Source: an uncultured Nitrosomonadales bacterium (lineage in GTDB: Bacteria; Pseudomonadota; Gammaproteobacteria; Burkholderiales; Gallionellaceae). Taken from it: DNA of 53,353 nt. This document shows, one piece after another, positions 1-9,500 of this stretch. The stretch spans positions 1 through 53,353 of the forward strand of contig CAITJF010000263.1 of the NCBI GenBank assembly GCA_903892645.1. Reading direction: 5' to 3'. The notes beneath the pieces are model-generated. The model ran no database searches, was not told the DNA's origin, and was given only the letters and a program-made list of their open reading frames with translations. How positions within the stretch are numbered: the first letter of the stretch is position 1; the number at the start of each line of letters is the position of its first letter. The translations under genes and the position numbers were made by a program.

Positions 1-508
1 CGATGGCTTGGTTCATGCACTCGATAGACTCGCCGGAAGCAAGATCATAACGAACATTCCCCCGCCAGCAGAAATAAAGGAAAGTGGCGACAGCTTCAAT
101 TTGATTCGATACGAGGCAGAGCTGGATCGTGATGGACGCATTGATGCTGTAAATATTGAACTGCCTGAGCGGCTCTATCATTTTGCGACAGACTGGACGT
201 ACGTATGTGCCATGCACCCTGACTACTTCTCGCTCACGCCATTACGCAGGCTGATCTACATCCTCGCCAAAATACATTGTGGCGAGTGGTGTCCGTGGAC
301 AATATCCATCAATGAATTACACCGGTTGACGGGCGGCACGTCGCCTTTCCGTAAATTCAAACAGTTTGTGCAAGCACTTAACGATAATTCAATCCCCGAA
401 TATCGGATCGAGGTGGATGCGCAGAATGCGACCCCGACCTTTTATCGGCTTGCGCAACAAACCCCATCATTCGTGCCAGGAATGACATCAACAGAGCGCA
501 CTCTGTAA
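1..508 (+). CDS. Plasmid replication initiator protein, RPA family (C-terminal part)
   Basis: This is the 3' part of a replication initiator gene; the frame is open to the left edge of the window (first full codon at base 2), so the real start lies outside. About 169 codons are visible. The block around SLTPLRRLIYILAKIHCG followed by TSPFRKFK matches what I recall of the RPA (replication initiator protein A) family of broad-host-range proteobacterial plasmids, which bind iterons and open the origin. The iteron array directly downstream, with the stop codon inside the first iteron, strongly supports this role. Function is inferred from family and context. Finding such a gene a few kb from chromosomal housekeeping genes implies an integrated replicon or an integrative element that can replicate. 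Confidence 0.8.
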   Translation, partial: DGLVHALDRLAGSKIITNIPPPAEIKESGDSFNLIRYEAELDRDGRIDAVNIELPERLYHFATDWTYVCAMHPDYFSLTPLRRLIYILAKIHCGEWCPWTISINELHRLTGGTSPFRKFKQFVQALNDNSIPEYRIEVDAQNATPTFYRLAQQTPSFVPGMTSTERTL

Positions 509-973
509 AACGAATGCACTTTATTTTAGCAATCCTGTAAAGCGGGTACGCCTGCGTGCCGATCTGTAAAACGTTCCGATCATCAAAGCAACCCGGTAAA
601 ACGGGTACGCCACCATCCACATGAATATTATATGGATAATTTCTGTAAATCGGGTGCAGGCGTCTTATTCGGATGCTGTAAAACGGGTACGCTTTTGTGC
701 CGACCTGTAAAACGTTCCGCTCATCAAAGCAACCCGGTAAAACGGGTACGCCATTATCTACATGAATGCTATATGGATAATTTCTGTAAATCGGGTGCAC
801 GCGCATTTTGCTGGCGCTGTAAAACGAGTACGCCTGCGTGCCGACCTGTAAAACGTTCCGCTCATCAAAGCAACCCGGTAAAACGGGTACACCATTATCT
901 ACATGAATGCTATATGGATAATTTCTGTAAATCGGGTGCACACGCATTTTTTTGACGCTGTAAAACGGGTACG
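503..973. repeat. Iteron array, putative replication origin (oriV)
   Basis: Fourteen copies of a 15-18 bp motif (type CTGTAAAACGGGTACGC) lie in one orientation, starting at 503, 535, 564, 594, 643, 676, 705, 735, 784, 817, 846, 876, 925 and 958. From 535 on, spacing is 29, 30, 49, 33 repeated three times, giving an exact 141-bp unit (535, 676, 817, 958). Within a unit the four positions carry four distinct variants (…GGGTACGC, …GTTCCG, CGGTAAAACGGG…, CTGTAAATCGGGTGC), so the array grew by duplication of a four-iteron block. Such iterons beside an initiator gene are the classical plasmid origin arrangement. The first copy contains the rep stop codon TAA (506-508). Confidence 0.85.
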
Positions 974-1177
974 TTTACCGCGCGGAACCGGCTGCGCGCG
1001 TTGAAGTAAAGTTGCGCGGAAACGACTGATTCCGCCACACAATAAAATTACTGTTTTTTGTATTGGTCGACGTAAATATGGAAGATCACTTCATCACCGC
1101 AACGGAACCTGTGAGATTTCTACTTGGCGTCGCGACACGTCACGCAGCTCAATACACGTTTTGTGTACGGAGATGTC
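974..1177. other. Non-coding stretch between iterons and recombination module
   Basis: About 200 bp follow the last iteron. The first half is GC-rich and includes two GCGCGGAA-type segments (about 982 and 1015). An AT-rich patch with a T run lies near 1043-1063 and could be the origin's unwinding region or a promoter for the next gene. No gene is convincing here; short open frames lack a ribosome-binding site. This stretch should contain the junction between the plasmid replication region and the recombinase module, but no clear inverted or direct repeat marks it. Confidence 0.4.
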
Positions 1178-1633
1178 ATGGAGAACAAACAGTGCGTAGC
1201 GTGTGGTCAGTCTTTTCAACCATGTCCGCAAGTTCCGCAGCAAGCTTATTGTTCAGCATCTAGTTGCCAGCGTGAGCGACGACGACAGTGGCAGCGCCTC
1301 AAGCTGCAGACTGATTCCGACTACCAAGATAACCAAGCTCGGGCGCAACAGACTTGGAGTCAGCGCAATCCAGACTACTCGCGTAAATACCGCGCGTCCC
1401 ACCCAAAGTATGTCAAACGTAATCGAGCTCAGCAACATGAACGCAACGCCAAAGCCATGGTTGGCAAAATTGCAAAGATGGACGCGTCAACTTCAGTAAT
1501 TCCATTGCCATCGGGGATTTATCATCTCCGTTCAGTCACGGATAGCGGAATTGCAAAGATGGACGTCTGGACAGTCGAAATCACGGCGCATTCCTGCGAG
1601 TGCAAGTCACACGTCGATATTGCAAAGAGATGA
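1178..1633 (+). CDS. Small Cys-containing conserved protein beside the recombinase
   Basis: The start at 1178 is chosen over an upstream in-frame ATG (1124) because GGAG lies a few bases before it and homologues I recall start MENKQC. The product is about 151 residues. Its N-terminus has a CVAC pair and a later C-x4-C pair (SASSCQRE context), a plausible zinc-binding knuckle, followed by a very basic Arg/Gln-rich segment resembling HNH-like or DNA-binding small proteins. The C-terminal third repeats the motif IAKMD, which reflects a DNA direct repeat in this gene. Proteins of this look occur upstream of large serine recombinase plus ParB-like gene pairs in proteobacteria (from memory). The function is unknown; a DNA-binding accessory role is inferred from charge and context only. 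Confidence 0.65.
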   Translation: MENKQCVACGQSFQPCPQVPQQAYCSASSCQRERRRQWQRLKLQTDSDYQDNQARAQQTWSQRNPDYSRKYRASHPKYVKRNRAQQHERNAKAMVGKIAKMDASTSVIPLPSGIYHLRSVTDSGIAKMDVWTVEITAHSCECKSHVDIAKR

Positions 1634-1635
1634 CG
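1469..1635 (+). repeat. Three direct repeats of ATTGCAAAGATGGACG type
   Basis: The 16-mer ATTGCAAAGATGGACG occurs exactly at 1469-1484 and 1550-1565, with a third slightly altered copy (ATTGCAAAGAGATGACG) at 1619-1635 that contains the stop codon of the small Cys-containing gene. Spacing is 81 and 69 bp. In the reading frame the copies give IAKMDA, IAKMDV and the terminal IAKR. Because the DNA is nearly identical while the intervening sequence is not, a DNA-level function (binding sites for a recombinase or ParB-like protein) is at least as likely as a protein-level one. Confidence 0.7.
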
Positions 1636-1794
1636 TGATCGGCAAGCTTGATGGGGCCGAATACCATATTGCCCATGCGCTCTCTCTGCACGTTCTGCAT
1701 GGAATTCAAATATGGCCTTCATTCTTTCCTTGAGGGCAGCAACAGCGAATTATTGAGAGCTGATTTTACAAATGAACCGGGGCGATCAAAACTT

Positions 1795-3360
1795 ATGCAA
1801 CAAGACGAATCAAGCGATATCGTGGTTGAAGCGCCTACACTGTTGCGAGCGGTGGAATACGTTCGGATGTCGACCGAGCACCAGCAATACTCCACAGAAA
1901 ACCAATCTGACAAAATCCGCGAGTACGCCGCCCAGCGCGGTATTGAAATTGTCCGGACCTACACCGACGCCGGCAAAAGTGGTCTGCGCATGGAAGGACG
2001 CGCGTCGCTGCAACAGTTGCTCAAGGATGTCGAAAGCGGCTCGACGGATTTTACGATCATTCTGGTCTACGACGTCAGCCGGTGGGGGCGATTTCAGGAC
2101 GCCGACGAAAGTGCCTTTTACGAGTACCGCTGCCGAAGTGCCGGCATCCAGGTCGCCTACTGCGCCGAGCAGTTTGAGAATGACGGCTCCCCGGTGTCCA
2201 CCATCGTCAAGAGCGTCAAACGAGCTATGGCCGGTGAGTACAGCCGTGAACTATCCGCCAAGGTATTCGCCGGGCAGTGCCGACTGATTGAACTCGGTTT
2301 TCGGCAAGGCGGACCGGCTGGCTACGGGCTACGCCGTGTGCTTCTTGACCAGAACGGTTCCATCAAAGCGCAACTTACCCGTGGCGAACACAAGAGTTTG
2401 CAGACTGACCGCGTCATTCTCATGCCCGGCCCGGATGATGAAATACATAATGTCAATCTCATGTACCGCTGGTTCATCGATGACGGCCTGGTCGAATCAG
2501 AGATCGCCAGACGCTTGAACGAGATGGCGGTGCGCACCGATCTGGACAGGCCGTGGACGCGTGCCACCGTGCATGAGGTGCTGACCAATGAAAAATATAT
2601 CGGCAACAATATCTATAACCGGACATCGTTCAAGCTCAAAAAACTGCGGGTGGAAAACACGCCAGACATGTGGATCAAGAAGGAAGGAGCCTTCGATCCT
2701 GTCGTTCTGCCCGAACTGTTCTATACCGCGCAAGGGATCATTCGCGCCCGGTCGTACCGTTACACGAATGAAGAGTTGATCGAGCGCCTGCGCCATCTTT
2801 ACCAAAACCGAGGATTCCTGTCGGGCCTGATCATCAACGAGGCCGAGAACATGCCATCAACGTCGATCTACACACACCGCTTCGGCAGCCTGGTGCGCGC
2901 CTATCAAATGGTGGGCTTCACGCCCGATCGTGATTACCGGTATCTGGAAACCAACAAGTTCCTGCGCCGTTTCCATCCTGAAATCGTCAATCAGATCGAA
3001 AGCCAGATCGCCAGTCTTGGCGGTGTCGTCCGGCGCGACCCGGCCACTGACCTCCTGCGGGTCAATGATGAATTCAGCATCTCATTGGTGTTGGCGCGGT
3101 GTCAGACGCCAGAGAGTGGTCGCCATCATTGGAAGGTGAGGTTCGATACCAGTCTTGCACCGGATATCACCGTGGCGGTTCGCCTTGATCAGACCAATCA
3201 GGCAGCCCTGGACTATTACCTGTTGCCGCGCTTGGATTTTTGGCAGCCTCGCATCAGTCTGGCCGAGCGCAATGCTGTCGAGTTCGAGAGCTACCGGTTC
3301 GACAGTTTGGATTACCTGTACGGGATGGCAGAGCACACACGGTTGAGGAGAGCTGCATGA
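1795..3360 (+). CDS. Large serine recombinase (resolvase/invertase superfamily)
   Basis: The product is about 521 residues from ATG 1795; the frame is open further upstream to 1648, but that part looks unlike a recombinase, so the start is a choice. The catalytic N-terminal resolvase domain opens with EYVRMSTEHQ, where the Ser at about residue 26 is the expected nucleophile, and continues with DAGKSG and VSRWGRF. A recombinase domain follows at about 185-300 (SEIARRLNE, NEKYIGN). The Cys-rich zinc ribbon typical of many large serine integrases is not visible; the C-terminal 200 residues are of another kind. The enzyme should cut and rejoin DNA at specific att-like sites. It overlaps the next gene by ATGA (3357-3360), so it is co-translated with two ParB-like proteins. 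Its target site is unknown. Confidence 0.85.
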   Translation: MQQDESSDIVVEAPTLLRAVEYVRMSTEHQQYSTENQSDKIREYAAQRGIEIVRTYTDAGKSGLRMEGRASLQQLLKDVESGSTDFTIILVYDVSRWGRFQDADESAFYEYRCRSAGIQVAYCAEQFENDGSPVSTIVKSVKRAMAGEYSRELSAKVFAGQCRLIELGFRQGGPAGYGLRRVLLDQNGSIKAQLTRGEHKSLQTDRVILMPGPDDEIHNVNLMYRWFIDDGLVESEIARRLNEMAVRTDLDRPWTRATVHEVLTNEKYIGNNIYNRTSFKLKKLRVENTPDMWIKKEGAFDPVVLPELFYTAQGIIRARSYRYTNEELIERLRHLYQNRGFLSGLIINEAENMPSTSIYTHRFGSLVRAYQMVGFTPDRDYRYLETNKFLRRFHPEIVNQIESQIASLGGVVRRDPATDLLRVNDEFSISLVLARCQTPESGRHHWKVRFDTSLAPDITVAVRLDQTNQAALDYYLLPRLDFWQPRISLAERNAVEFESYRFDSLDYLYGMAEHTRLRRAA

Positions 3361-4259
3361 CAGAAAAGATACCGACAGGTGAGATGCGGCTGATCCCAAT
3401 CAACCTGATTGACGTCCTTAATCCCAGAGAACGCAACAAAAGCGTGTTCGATGAGATTGTCGCCAACATCAAAGCGATCGGCCTGAAAAAACCGATCACC
3501 GTGACTCCGCGTGCCGACCCGGATGGCACCGAGCGTTATCTTTTGATTTGTGGCGAAGGTCGCATGAAGGCGTTCCGCTCATTGGGTGAGCAGACCATTC
3601 CGGCTTTGGTTGTGACAGTCAGCGATGAAAACGCTTTCATCATAAGTTTGGCAGAAAATATCGCGCGTCGCCAATACCGACCGCTGGAACTGCTCGTCGG
3701 CATCGAGCAACTTCGCGACCAAGGTTACGATAAGAAGGTCATCGCGCAAAAAACAGGGCTCACGGTCGAATACGTGAATGGCATCCTGACGCTCCTGAAA
3801 AATGGCGAAGAGCGGCTACTGGTTGCGGTTGAGAGGGGGCGCATTCCCCTGAATGCGGCGCTGACTATCGTCGGTGCGGGTGACGATGACAAAGACGTCC
3901 AAGCGGCGCTTCAGGATGCCTATGAGTCCGGCAAGCTTCGCGGCAAACAACTGATCCAGGCTCGCCGTGTCATTGAGTCCCGGCTAACCTTGGGCCGATC
4001 GGTGGCGCGTGGCACTCCACGCAAGAGACAGGATGTTACGACCTCAAGTTTGGTCAGGGTCTATCAGAAGGAAGTGGATCGCCAAAAGCAAATGGTGAAA
4101 AAAGCCGAGATTACCCAACAGCGTCTATTGTTTGTCGTCGGTGCCCTGCGCGAGCTGCTTGCCGATGAGCATTTCACCACCCTGTTGCGTGCGGAAGGTT
4201 TGGACTCGTTACCGAAATACCTCGCTGACCGAGTTTGGTCAGGAGGGCGTACAGCATGA
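3357..4259 (+). CDS. ParB/RepB/Spo0J-like DNA-binding protein (first)
   Basis: About 300 residues. The ATG at 3357 overlaps the recombinase stop. The N-terminal ParB-type domain is recognisable by CGEGRMKAFRSLG (ParB GERR-like box) and by ENIARRQYRPLE (ParB ENxxR box), followed by a helix-turn-helix region near KKVIAQKTGLTVEYVNGIL. The C-terminus is charged and helical. ParB proteins bind parS-like sites and, in several families, are CTPases; the ENxxR box that contributes to CTP handling is present here. No ParA ATPase gene is next to it, so ordinary partition is doubtful. Coupling to the recombinase suggests a role in recombination-site recognition or element maintenance. Confidence 0.8.
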   Translation: MTEKIPTGEMRLIPINLIDVLNPRERNKSVFDEIVANIKAIGLKKPITVTPRADPDGTERYLLICGEGRMKAFRSLGEQTIPALVVTVSDENAFIISLAENIARRQYRPLELLVGIEQLRDQGYDKKVIAQKTGLTVEYVNGILTLLKNGEERLLVAVERGRIPLNAALTIVGAGDDDKDVQAALQDAYESGKLRGKQLIQARRVIESRLTLGRSVARGTPRKRQDVTTSSLVRVYQKEVDRQKQMVKKAEITQQRLLFVVGALRELLADEHFTTLLRAEGLDSLPKYLADRVWSGGRTA

Positions 4260-5137
4260 CCAAGGTGTCAATTGGGTTCGATCTTGAATCGCTGACAGTG
4301 CCGGTCGACAAGATCCTGCCGTCGCGCAAAACGCCCGTGGGCATTTCCACCTCACGCAAATACATGCAGATTCGATCATCGATCCAGGAGATTGGGCTGA
4401 TCGAGCCCTTGTCAGTGGGATCAGCTAATTCGAAGACCGGCCAGCACATCCTCCTCGACGGTCACATTCGTTTGATCGCGTTGCGGGAATTGAACTACAG
4501 CAAGGTGCCGTGCCTAGTTGCCACGGATGACGAGAGCTACACCTACAACAGTCGAATTAACCGCTTATCGACAATCCAAGAGCACTATATGATCCGGCGC
4601 GCAATTCAACGCGGTGTCACCCCAGAGCGGCTGGCCAAAGCACTCAGCTTGGATCCGCGCACGATCACTCGGAAGATGTCACTGCTGGAAGGAATCTGCC
4701 CGGAGGCAGCCGAATTGCTCAAAGATTGTCAGTTCGCAACTGACATTTCTCGGGCGCTGCGCAAAATGAAGCCGACCCGTCAGGTCGAATGCGTTGAGTT
4801 GATGGTATCGGCCAACACCATCACAGTTGCGTATGCCGAAGCGATGTTGGTCGCAACACCTGCGGCGATGCTGGTTGAGGGGAAGAAACCAGCTAAGCTG
4901 ACCGGATTGAGCCAGGAGCAAATGGCAAAAATGGAGCGCGAGATGAGCAATCTTCAAGGGCAGTACAAGATGGTCGAACAGACCTACGGCCAAGACGTTC
5001 TCAATCTGGTGCTGGCCAAGGGCTACCTGACCAAACTGCTGGATAACAAATCGGTGGCTCGCTACCTCAAGCAGCGCCAGTCTGAGGTACTGGCCGAGTT
5101 TGAGACAATCGTTCAGACGGTATCGCTCGATCAATAA
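4256..5137 (+). CDS. ParB-like protein with RepB-type C-terminal domain (second)
   Basis: About 293 residues. The ATG at 4256 overlaps the previous stop by ATGA, and AGGAGG at 4241-4246 is a strong ribosome-binding site. The N-terminal half is ParB-like (LLDGHIRLIALREL in place of the GERR box), with a helix-turn-helix near PERLAKALSLDPRTITRK. The C-terminal part (from about LLEGICPEAAELLKD) resembles the RepB-type domain of plasmid partition proteins. The ENxxR box is weak or absent, unlike in the first ParB, suggesting the two have different roles, for example site binding versus clamp formation. It ends the recombinase-ParB-ParB operon; a 165-bp gap precedes the Fic gene. Confidence 0.78.
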   Translation: MTKVSIGFDLESLTVPVDKILPSRKTPVGISTSRKYMQIRSSIQEIGLIEPLSVGSANSKTGQHILLDGHIRLIALRELNYSKVPCLVATDDESYTYNSRINRLSTIQEHYMIRRAIQRGVTPERLAKALSLDPRTITRKMSLLEGICPEAAELLKDCQFATDISRALRKMKPTRQVECVELMVSANTITVAYAEAMLVATPAAMLVEGKKPAKLTGLSQEQMAKMEREMSNLQGQYKMVEQTYGQDVLNLVLAKGYLTKLLDNKSVARYLKQRQSEVLAEFETIVQTVSLDQ

Positions 5138-5302
5138 GGGCTGCGTGAAATTGGATCGAAACCCAGTCAAATAGTGATGCGGAGATTACAATACGTTATA
5201 TCCGCAACTCTTGAGGCGATAAATTTGCGCAACAAAGACCCGTTAATCTATCTCCTGCGGTGAATGTCTGTCATAATAGACGCACAAATTGCGGAGATTA
5301 AA

Positions 5303-6403
5303 ATGTTTGTCTGGGAGCAGTCTGATTGGCCAGGTTGGCGCTTTGATGCGAGTGTGCTTTCTACGGCACTGGCCAGTGTTCGCCATTCGCAGGGGCGTTT
5401 GCTGGGGCGAATGGAAGGACTGGGCTTTGCGCTACGCGACCAAGCTACCCTGCAAGTGCTGACAGAAGACGTACTCAAAACCAGCGAAATCGAAGGGCAG
5501 CAACTCAATCCAGAGGCGGTGCGTTCATCCATTGCCAGACGCCTAGGGGTAGATATTGGTGCTCTGGTTCCTGCCGATCGGCATGTGGATGGTGTAGTCG
5601 AGATGGTGCTGGATGCAACCAGCGGGTTTGCCAATCCGCTGACTCGGAAACGCCTGTTCGGCTGGCACGCTGCACTTTTTCCAACGGGATATAGCGGCCT
5701 TGCGAAAATCAGGATCGGTGCTTGGCGAGATGATGCGGCAGGCCCCATGCAAGTTGTGTCGGGTCCTGTCGGTCGCCAGAAAGTGCACTATGAGGCACCT
5801 CCGGCTGCGCGTCTTGAAGCAGAGATGGAAGCGTTCTTGCGTTGGTTCAATAGTGGGCAAGACATCGACCCTGTCATCAAGGCGGGGCTTGCGCATCTGT
5901 GGTTTGTGACTATCCACCCGTTTGATGATGGCAATGGGCGGATTGCGCGTGCTATCGGTGATATGGGGCTGGCTCGGTCGGAACTATCTGCACAACGTTT
6001 CTATAGCCTGTCTGCCCAAATTCAGCGTGAGCGCAAGGAATATTACAATTTGCTGGAGCAGACCCAGAAGGGCGAGCTTGATGTGACTGAATGGCTCGCA
6101 TGGTTTTTGGCGTGTCTTGGGCGCGCAATCGAGGGTTCTGAAAGCACGCTTGGAATGGTGATTGCTAAGGCACGATTCTGGGAGCGGTGTGCTGGCATAT
6201 CGCTCAACGAGCGACAAGTTAAATTAATAAATCGGTTTCTCGATGGCTTCGAAGGCAAACTAACTAGCTCCAAGTGGGCAGCGATAGCGAAGTGTTCCCC
6301 TGATTCAGCGCTGCGCGACATTAATGATTTGATCGAGCGCGGCGTGCTGAAAAAAGCCGAGGGTGGTGGCAGAAGCACGAGTTATGAGTTGGTAGTTGAA
6401 TGA
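5303..6403 (+). CDS. Fic family protein, class II (putative AMP transferase)
   Basis: The start at 5303 is preferred over ATG 5264 because GGAG (5293-5296) is correctly spaced. The 366-residue product has an N-terminal segment like DUF4172 (MFVWEQSDWPGW), an N-terminal inhibitory helix motif TSEIEG at about 60-65, which is the [ST]xxxE[GN] signature of class II Fic enzymes, and the intact core HPFDDGNGRIAR near residue 206. A winged-helix-like C-terminus (about 310-366) follows. Fic enzymes usually transfer AMP from ATP to hydroxyl groups of target proteins; the Glu of the inhibitory helix normally restrains this. It lies 132 bp upstream of the helicase operon on the same strand, so it could be an independent regulator/toxin or part of the defence block; the sequence does not decide this. 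Confidence 0.88.
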   Translation: MFVWEQSDWPGWRFDASVLSTALASVRHSQGRLLGRMEGLGFALRDQATLQVLTEDVLKTSEIEGQQLNPEAVRSSIARRLGVDIGALVPADRHVDGVVEMVLDATSGFANPLTRKRLFGWHAALFPTGYSGLAKIRIGAWRDDAAGPMQVVSGPVGRQKVHYEAPPAARLEAEMEAFLRWFNSGQDIDPVIKAGLAHLWFVTIHPFDDGNGRIARAIGDMGLARSELSAQRFYSLSAQIQRERKEYYNLLEQTQKGELDVTEWLAWFLACLGRAIEGSESTLGMVIAKARFWERCAGISLNERQVKLINRFLDGFEGKLTSSKWAAIAKCSPDSALRDINDLIERGVLKKAEGGGRSTSYELVVE

Positions 6404-6535
6404 GAGTAATGCACCATCAAATCGTTTGGATTATGCCGGACTTTACAGTACATTACAGCACATCCTCATTTAGCAGCAGAACAATAAGAGCAGAGGGTTT
6501 GGAAGCGAATGGGTGCGCGTAGTTCAGGGGAATGA

Positions 6536-9500
6536 ATGACAACAAAAACAGTTGCGAATACTCAAGGCATCCGCGACAACTATAGACGCGGCAATGTGTC
6601 GGACTTTCTGAAGGAAAAAATTCAGGAAGGATCAATGCTCTCGGTAGTTTCCGCATACTTCACAATCTATGCCTATGACGCGCTCAAAGGCAATCTTGAC
6701 CGCATCGAGCATCTTGATTTCCTTTTCGGTGAGCCATCATCCGTCAATCGTCTCGACCCCAATAAGACGGATATGAAGGCCTTCATCATTGATGCCGACG
6801 GGCTGGAGCTTGCAAACAAACTTCAGCAAAAGCGTGTAGCCAAAGAATGCGCTGAGTGGATAGAGCAAAAAGTCGACATCAAGACCATCAAGCAGTCGAA
6901 CCTGCTCCACGGAAAGATGTATCACATCGCGACCGGCGGAGTGGAGGACGCAATTCTCGGTAGCTCCAATTTCACCGTCCGTGGTCTCGGGCTGGGCAAT
7001 GGGGGAAACAATATTGAATTGAACCTGATTGTTGATAGCAACCGCGACCGCCAAGAGCTGAAGCAGTGGTTCATGGAAGTATGGAATGACGAAGCATTGG
7101 TCAAGGATGTGAAACAGGAGGTGCTGAACTACCTTCGGAAGCTCTACGCGAACCAGCCGCCCCAGTTTATTTACTACCTCACACTTTTCCACCTCTTCCG
7201 AGATTACCTCGATGGTACACGCGACATCGACGATAACATCCGGCGTGTCGCACTCCCTGATACACACATTTGGCGCACGCTCTATACCTTCCAGAAGGAC
7301 GGTGCCAAAGCGGCCATCAACAAGATTCTTGAATATAACGGCTGCATTCTTGCGGATAGTGTTGGCTTGGGGAAAACCTACACTGCCCTCGCCGTCATAA
7401 AATATTTCGAGCAGCGCAACGAGCGCGTTCTAGTGCTTTGCCCAAAGAAACTAAGCCGCAACTGGACTATCTACCGCAACCCCAGTTCACTGAATCCATT
7501 TTCTGACGACAAGTTCAGATATGACGTACTTCATCATACTGACCTTTCGCGCGAATCTGGCAACGTCAACGGCCTAGAGCTGGACACGCTGAACTGGGGT
7601 GCCTACGACCTAATCGTAATCGACGAGTCACACAATTTCCGAAATAATAAGCTGGCGACCCAACGCTATGGAGACACGAAAGAACGCAGGAGCCGTTATC
7701 AGCGGCTCATGGAGGACATCATCTCCGCAGGTGTAAAAACGAAGGTGCTATTGCTTTCGGCCACGCCGGTAAACAACCAGTTGGCGGATCTCCGCAACCA
7801 GATTTCCTTCATTGCTGGTGGCGACGTGGCACGCAACGATTCTGCGGACGCAGCTTTTGCCGAGAAGCTCAACATCCTATCGGTCAGGGACACTTCCCGG
7901 CAGGCACAAACGCAATTCACCAACTGGGCCAAGAAGCCACCAGGCCAACGTAAAACACGCGAGCTCATCGCGGCCATCGGCGGTGACTTCTTCAAGCTGC
8001 TCGACGGTCTCAGTATTGCCCGTTCGCGAAATCAAATTGCCTCCTATTACGCTGGCGAGATGAAAGAGCTTGGCGGGTTCCCACGTCGGCCAGCGCCAAA
8101 GGCAATTCATGCGCCCATTGATTTGGAGCAGCGCTTCTTGTCGTTTGAGCAGCTCGATGCTGAAATCAGTGCGCTAAACTTGGCGCTCTATCACCCAACG
8201 AGCAAGCTACGCGATGATTTGCCAGCAAACATCCGTGCCGAATATGAAAACAAAATCCTCGGAGGGTTTACCCAGGAGGGCCGTGAGCGCATCCTCATCT
8301 CGATGATGAAGGTCAACTTCCTCAAGCGCCTCGAAAGCTCCGTGGATTCCTTCCGCCTGACGCTCCAACGAACCATCAACAAGATTGATCGGCTGGAAGA
8401 ACGCATCACCGCTTTCGAGAAGCACCTCGATGATAATCCCCACATCGACTACGATTCGCTGACCCCAGACCAGTTTGAGGACCCTGATTTTGACGAAGAG
8501 GATTTCACCATCGGTGGCCGCCGCCGCATCCATCTCGCCCATCTAAAATTGCCGGAATGGCTCAAAGAGGTTCGGAATGACCGCACCCAACTTCAATTCC
8601 TGCTCGAAAAAACCCAGTCCGTTACGGCCAAACGCGACGGCAAGCTCGCCGAACTTAAAGCGTTCATCGAAGCCAAGGTCCGCCAGCCCACCACCAACCG
8701 CGATGGCAAAGTCAATCGGAAGATGCTTGTTTTCACCGCCTTTGCCGACACCGCCCGCTATCTCTACGAAAACCTCGACTTATGGGCGCGGAAAGAACTC
8801 AAGATTCATACTGGCCTCGTCTGCGGTGACGGGGGCAACGCCGCCTCACTGGGCCGTACTGACTACGACGACATCCTCACCAACTTCTCTCCGATAGCCA
8901 AACGACGCGCGGACCAGTCTCCCAGATTTCAAAATCAACAAGAGGAAATTGACCTTCTCATCGCAACGGATTGCATCAGCGAAGGCCAGAATCTTCAGGA
9001 CTGCGACCTGCTCGTCAACTACGACATTCATTGGAACCCTGTCCGCATCATTCAGCGCTTTGGTCGTATTGATCGTATTGGCTCGCGTAATGATTCGGTG
9101 CAGTTAGTCAATTTCTGGCCAGTCACCGATCTCGATCATTACCTCGGACTCAAGTTGCGCGTGGAAGCGCGCATGGCGCTTGCTGACTTGGCCGCCACGC
9201 AAACAGACAACCTTCTCGATCCTGGACAACTTGAAGACCTAATCAAGGAGGATATGCTATTTCGTGACCGCCAGCTCAAGCGCCTCAAGGACGAAATTCT
9301 TGATCTCGAAGACCTCGACGATTCCGTTTCGCTCACCGATTTTTCACTAGACGAGTTTCGCATGGACCTTTTGCGCTATCTGAAGGCAAACCAAAAGGAG
9401 CTCGAAGAGGCTGGCGAAGGGCTCTATGCCGTCGTGCCACAAAAGGTAGATTTGTTCATGGCCGCGCAACCTGGCGCGCTGTTCTGCCTGCGTCACCGCG

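Noticed and set aside
378-955. Open frames on both strands encoding apparent tandem-repeat proteins (47-residue units)
   Set aside because: They arise because the 141-bp iteron unit is a multiple of three; they have no ribosome-binding site and lie in the origin.
503-973. CRISPR array
   Set aside because: Repeats are short, unevenly but regularly spaced, and the spacers are themselves repeated every 141 bp; this is an iteron array.
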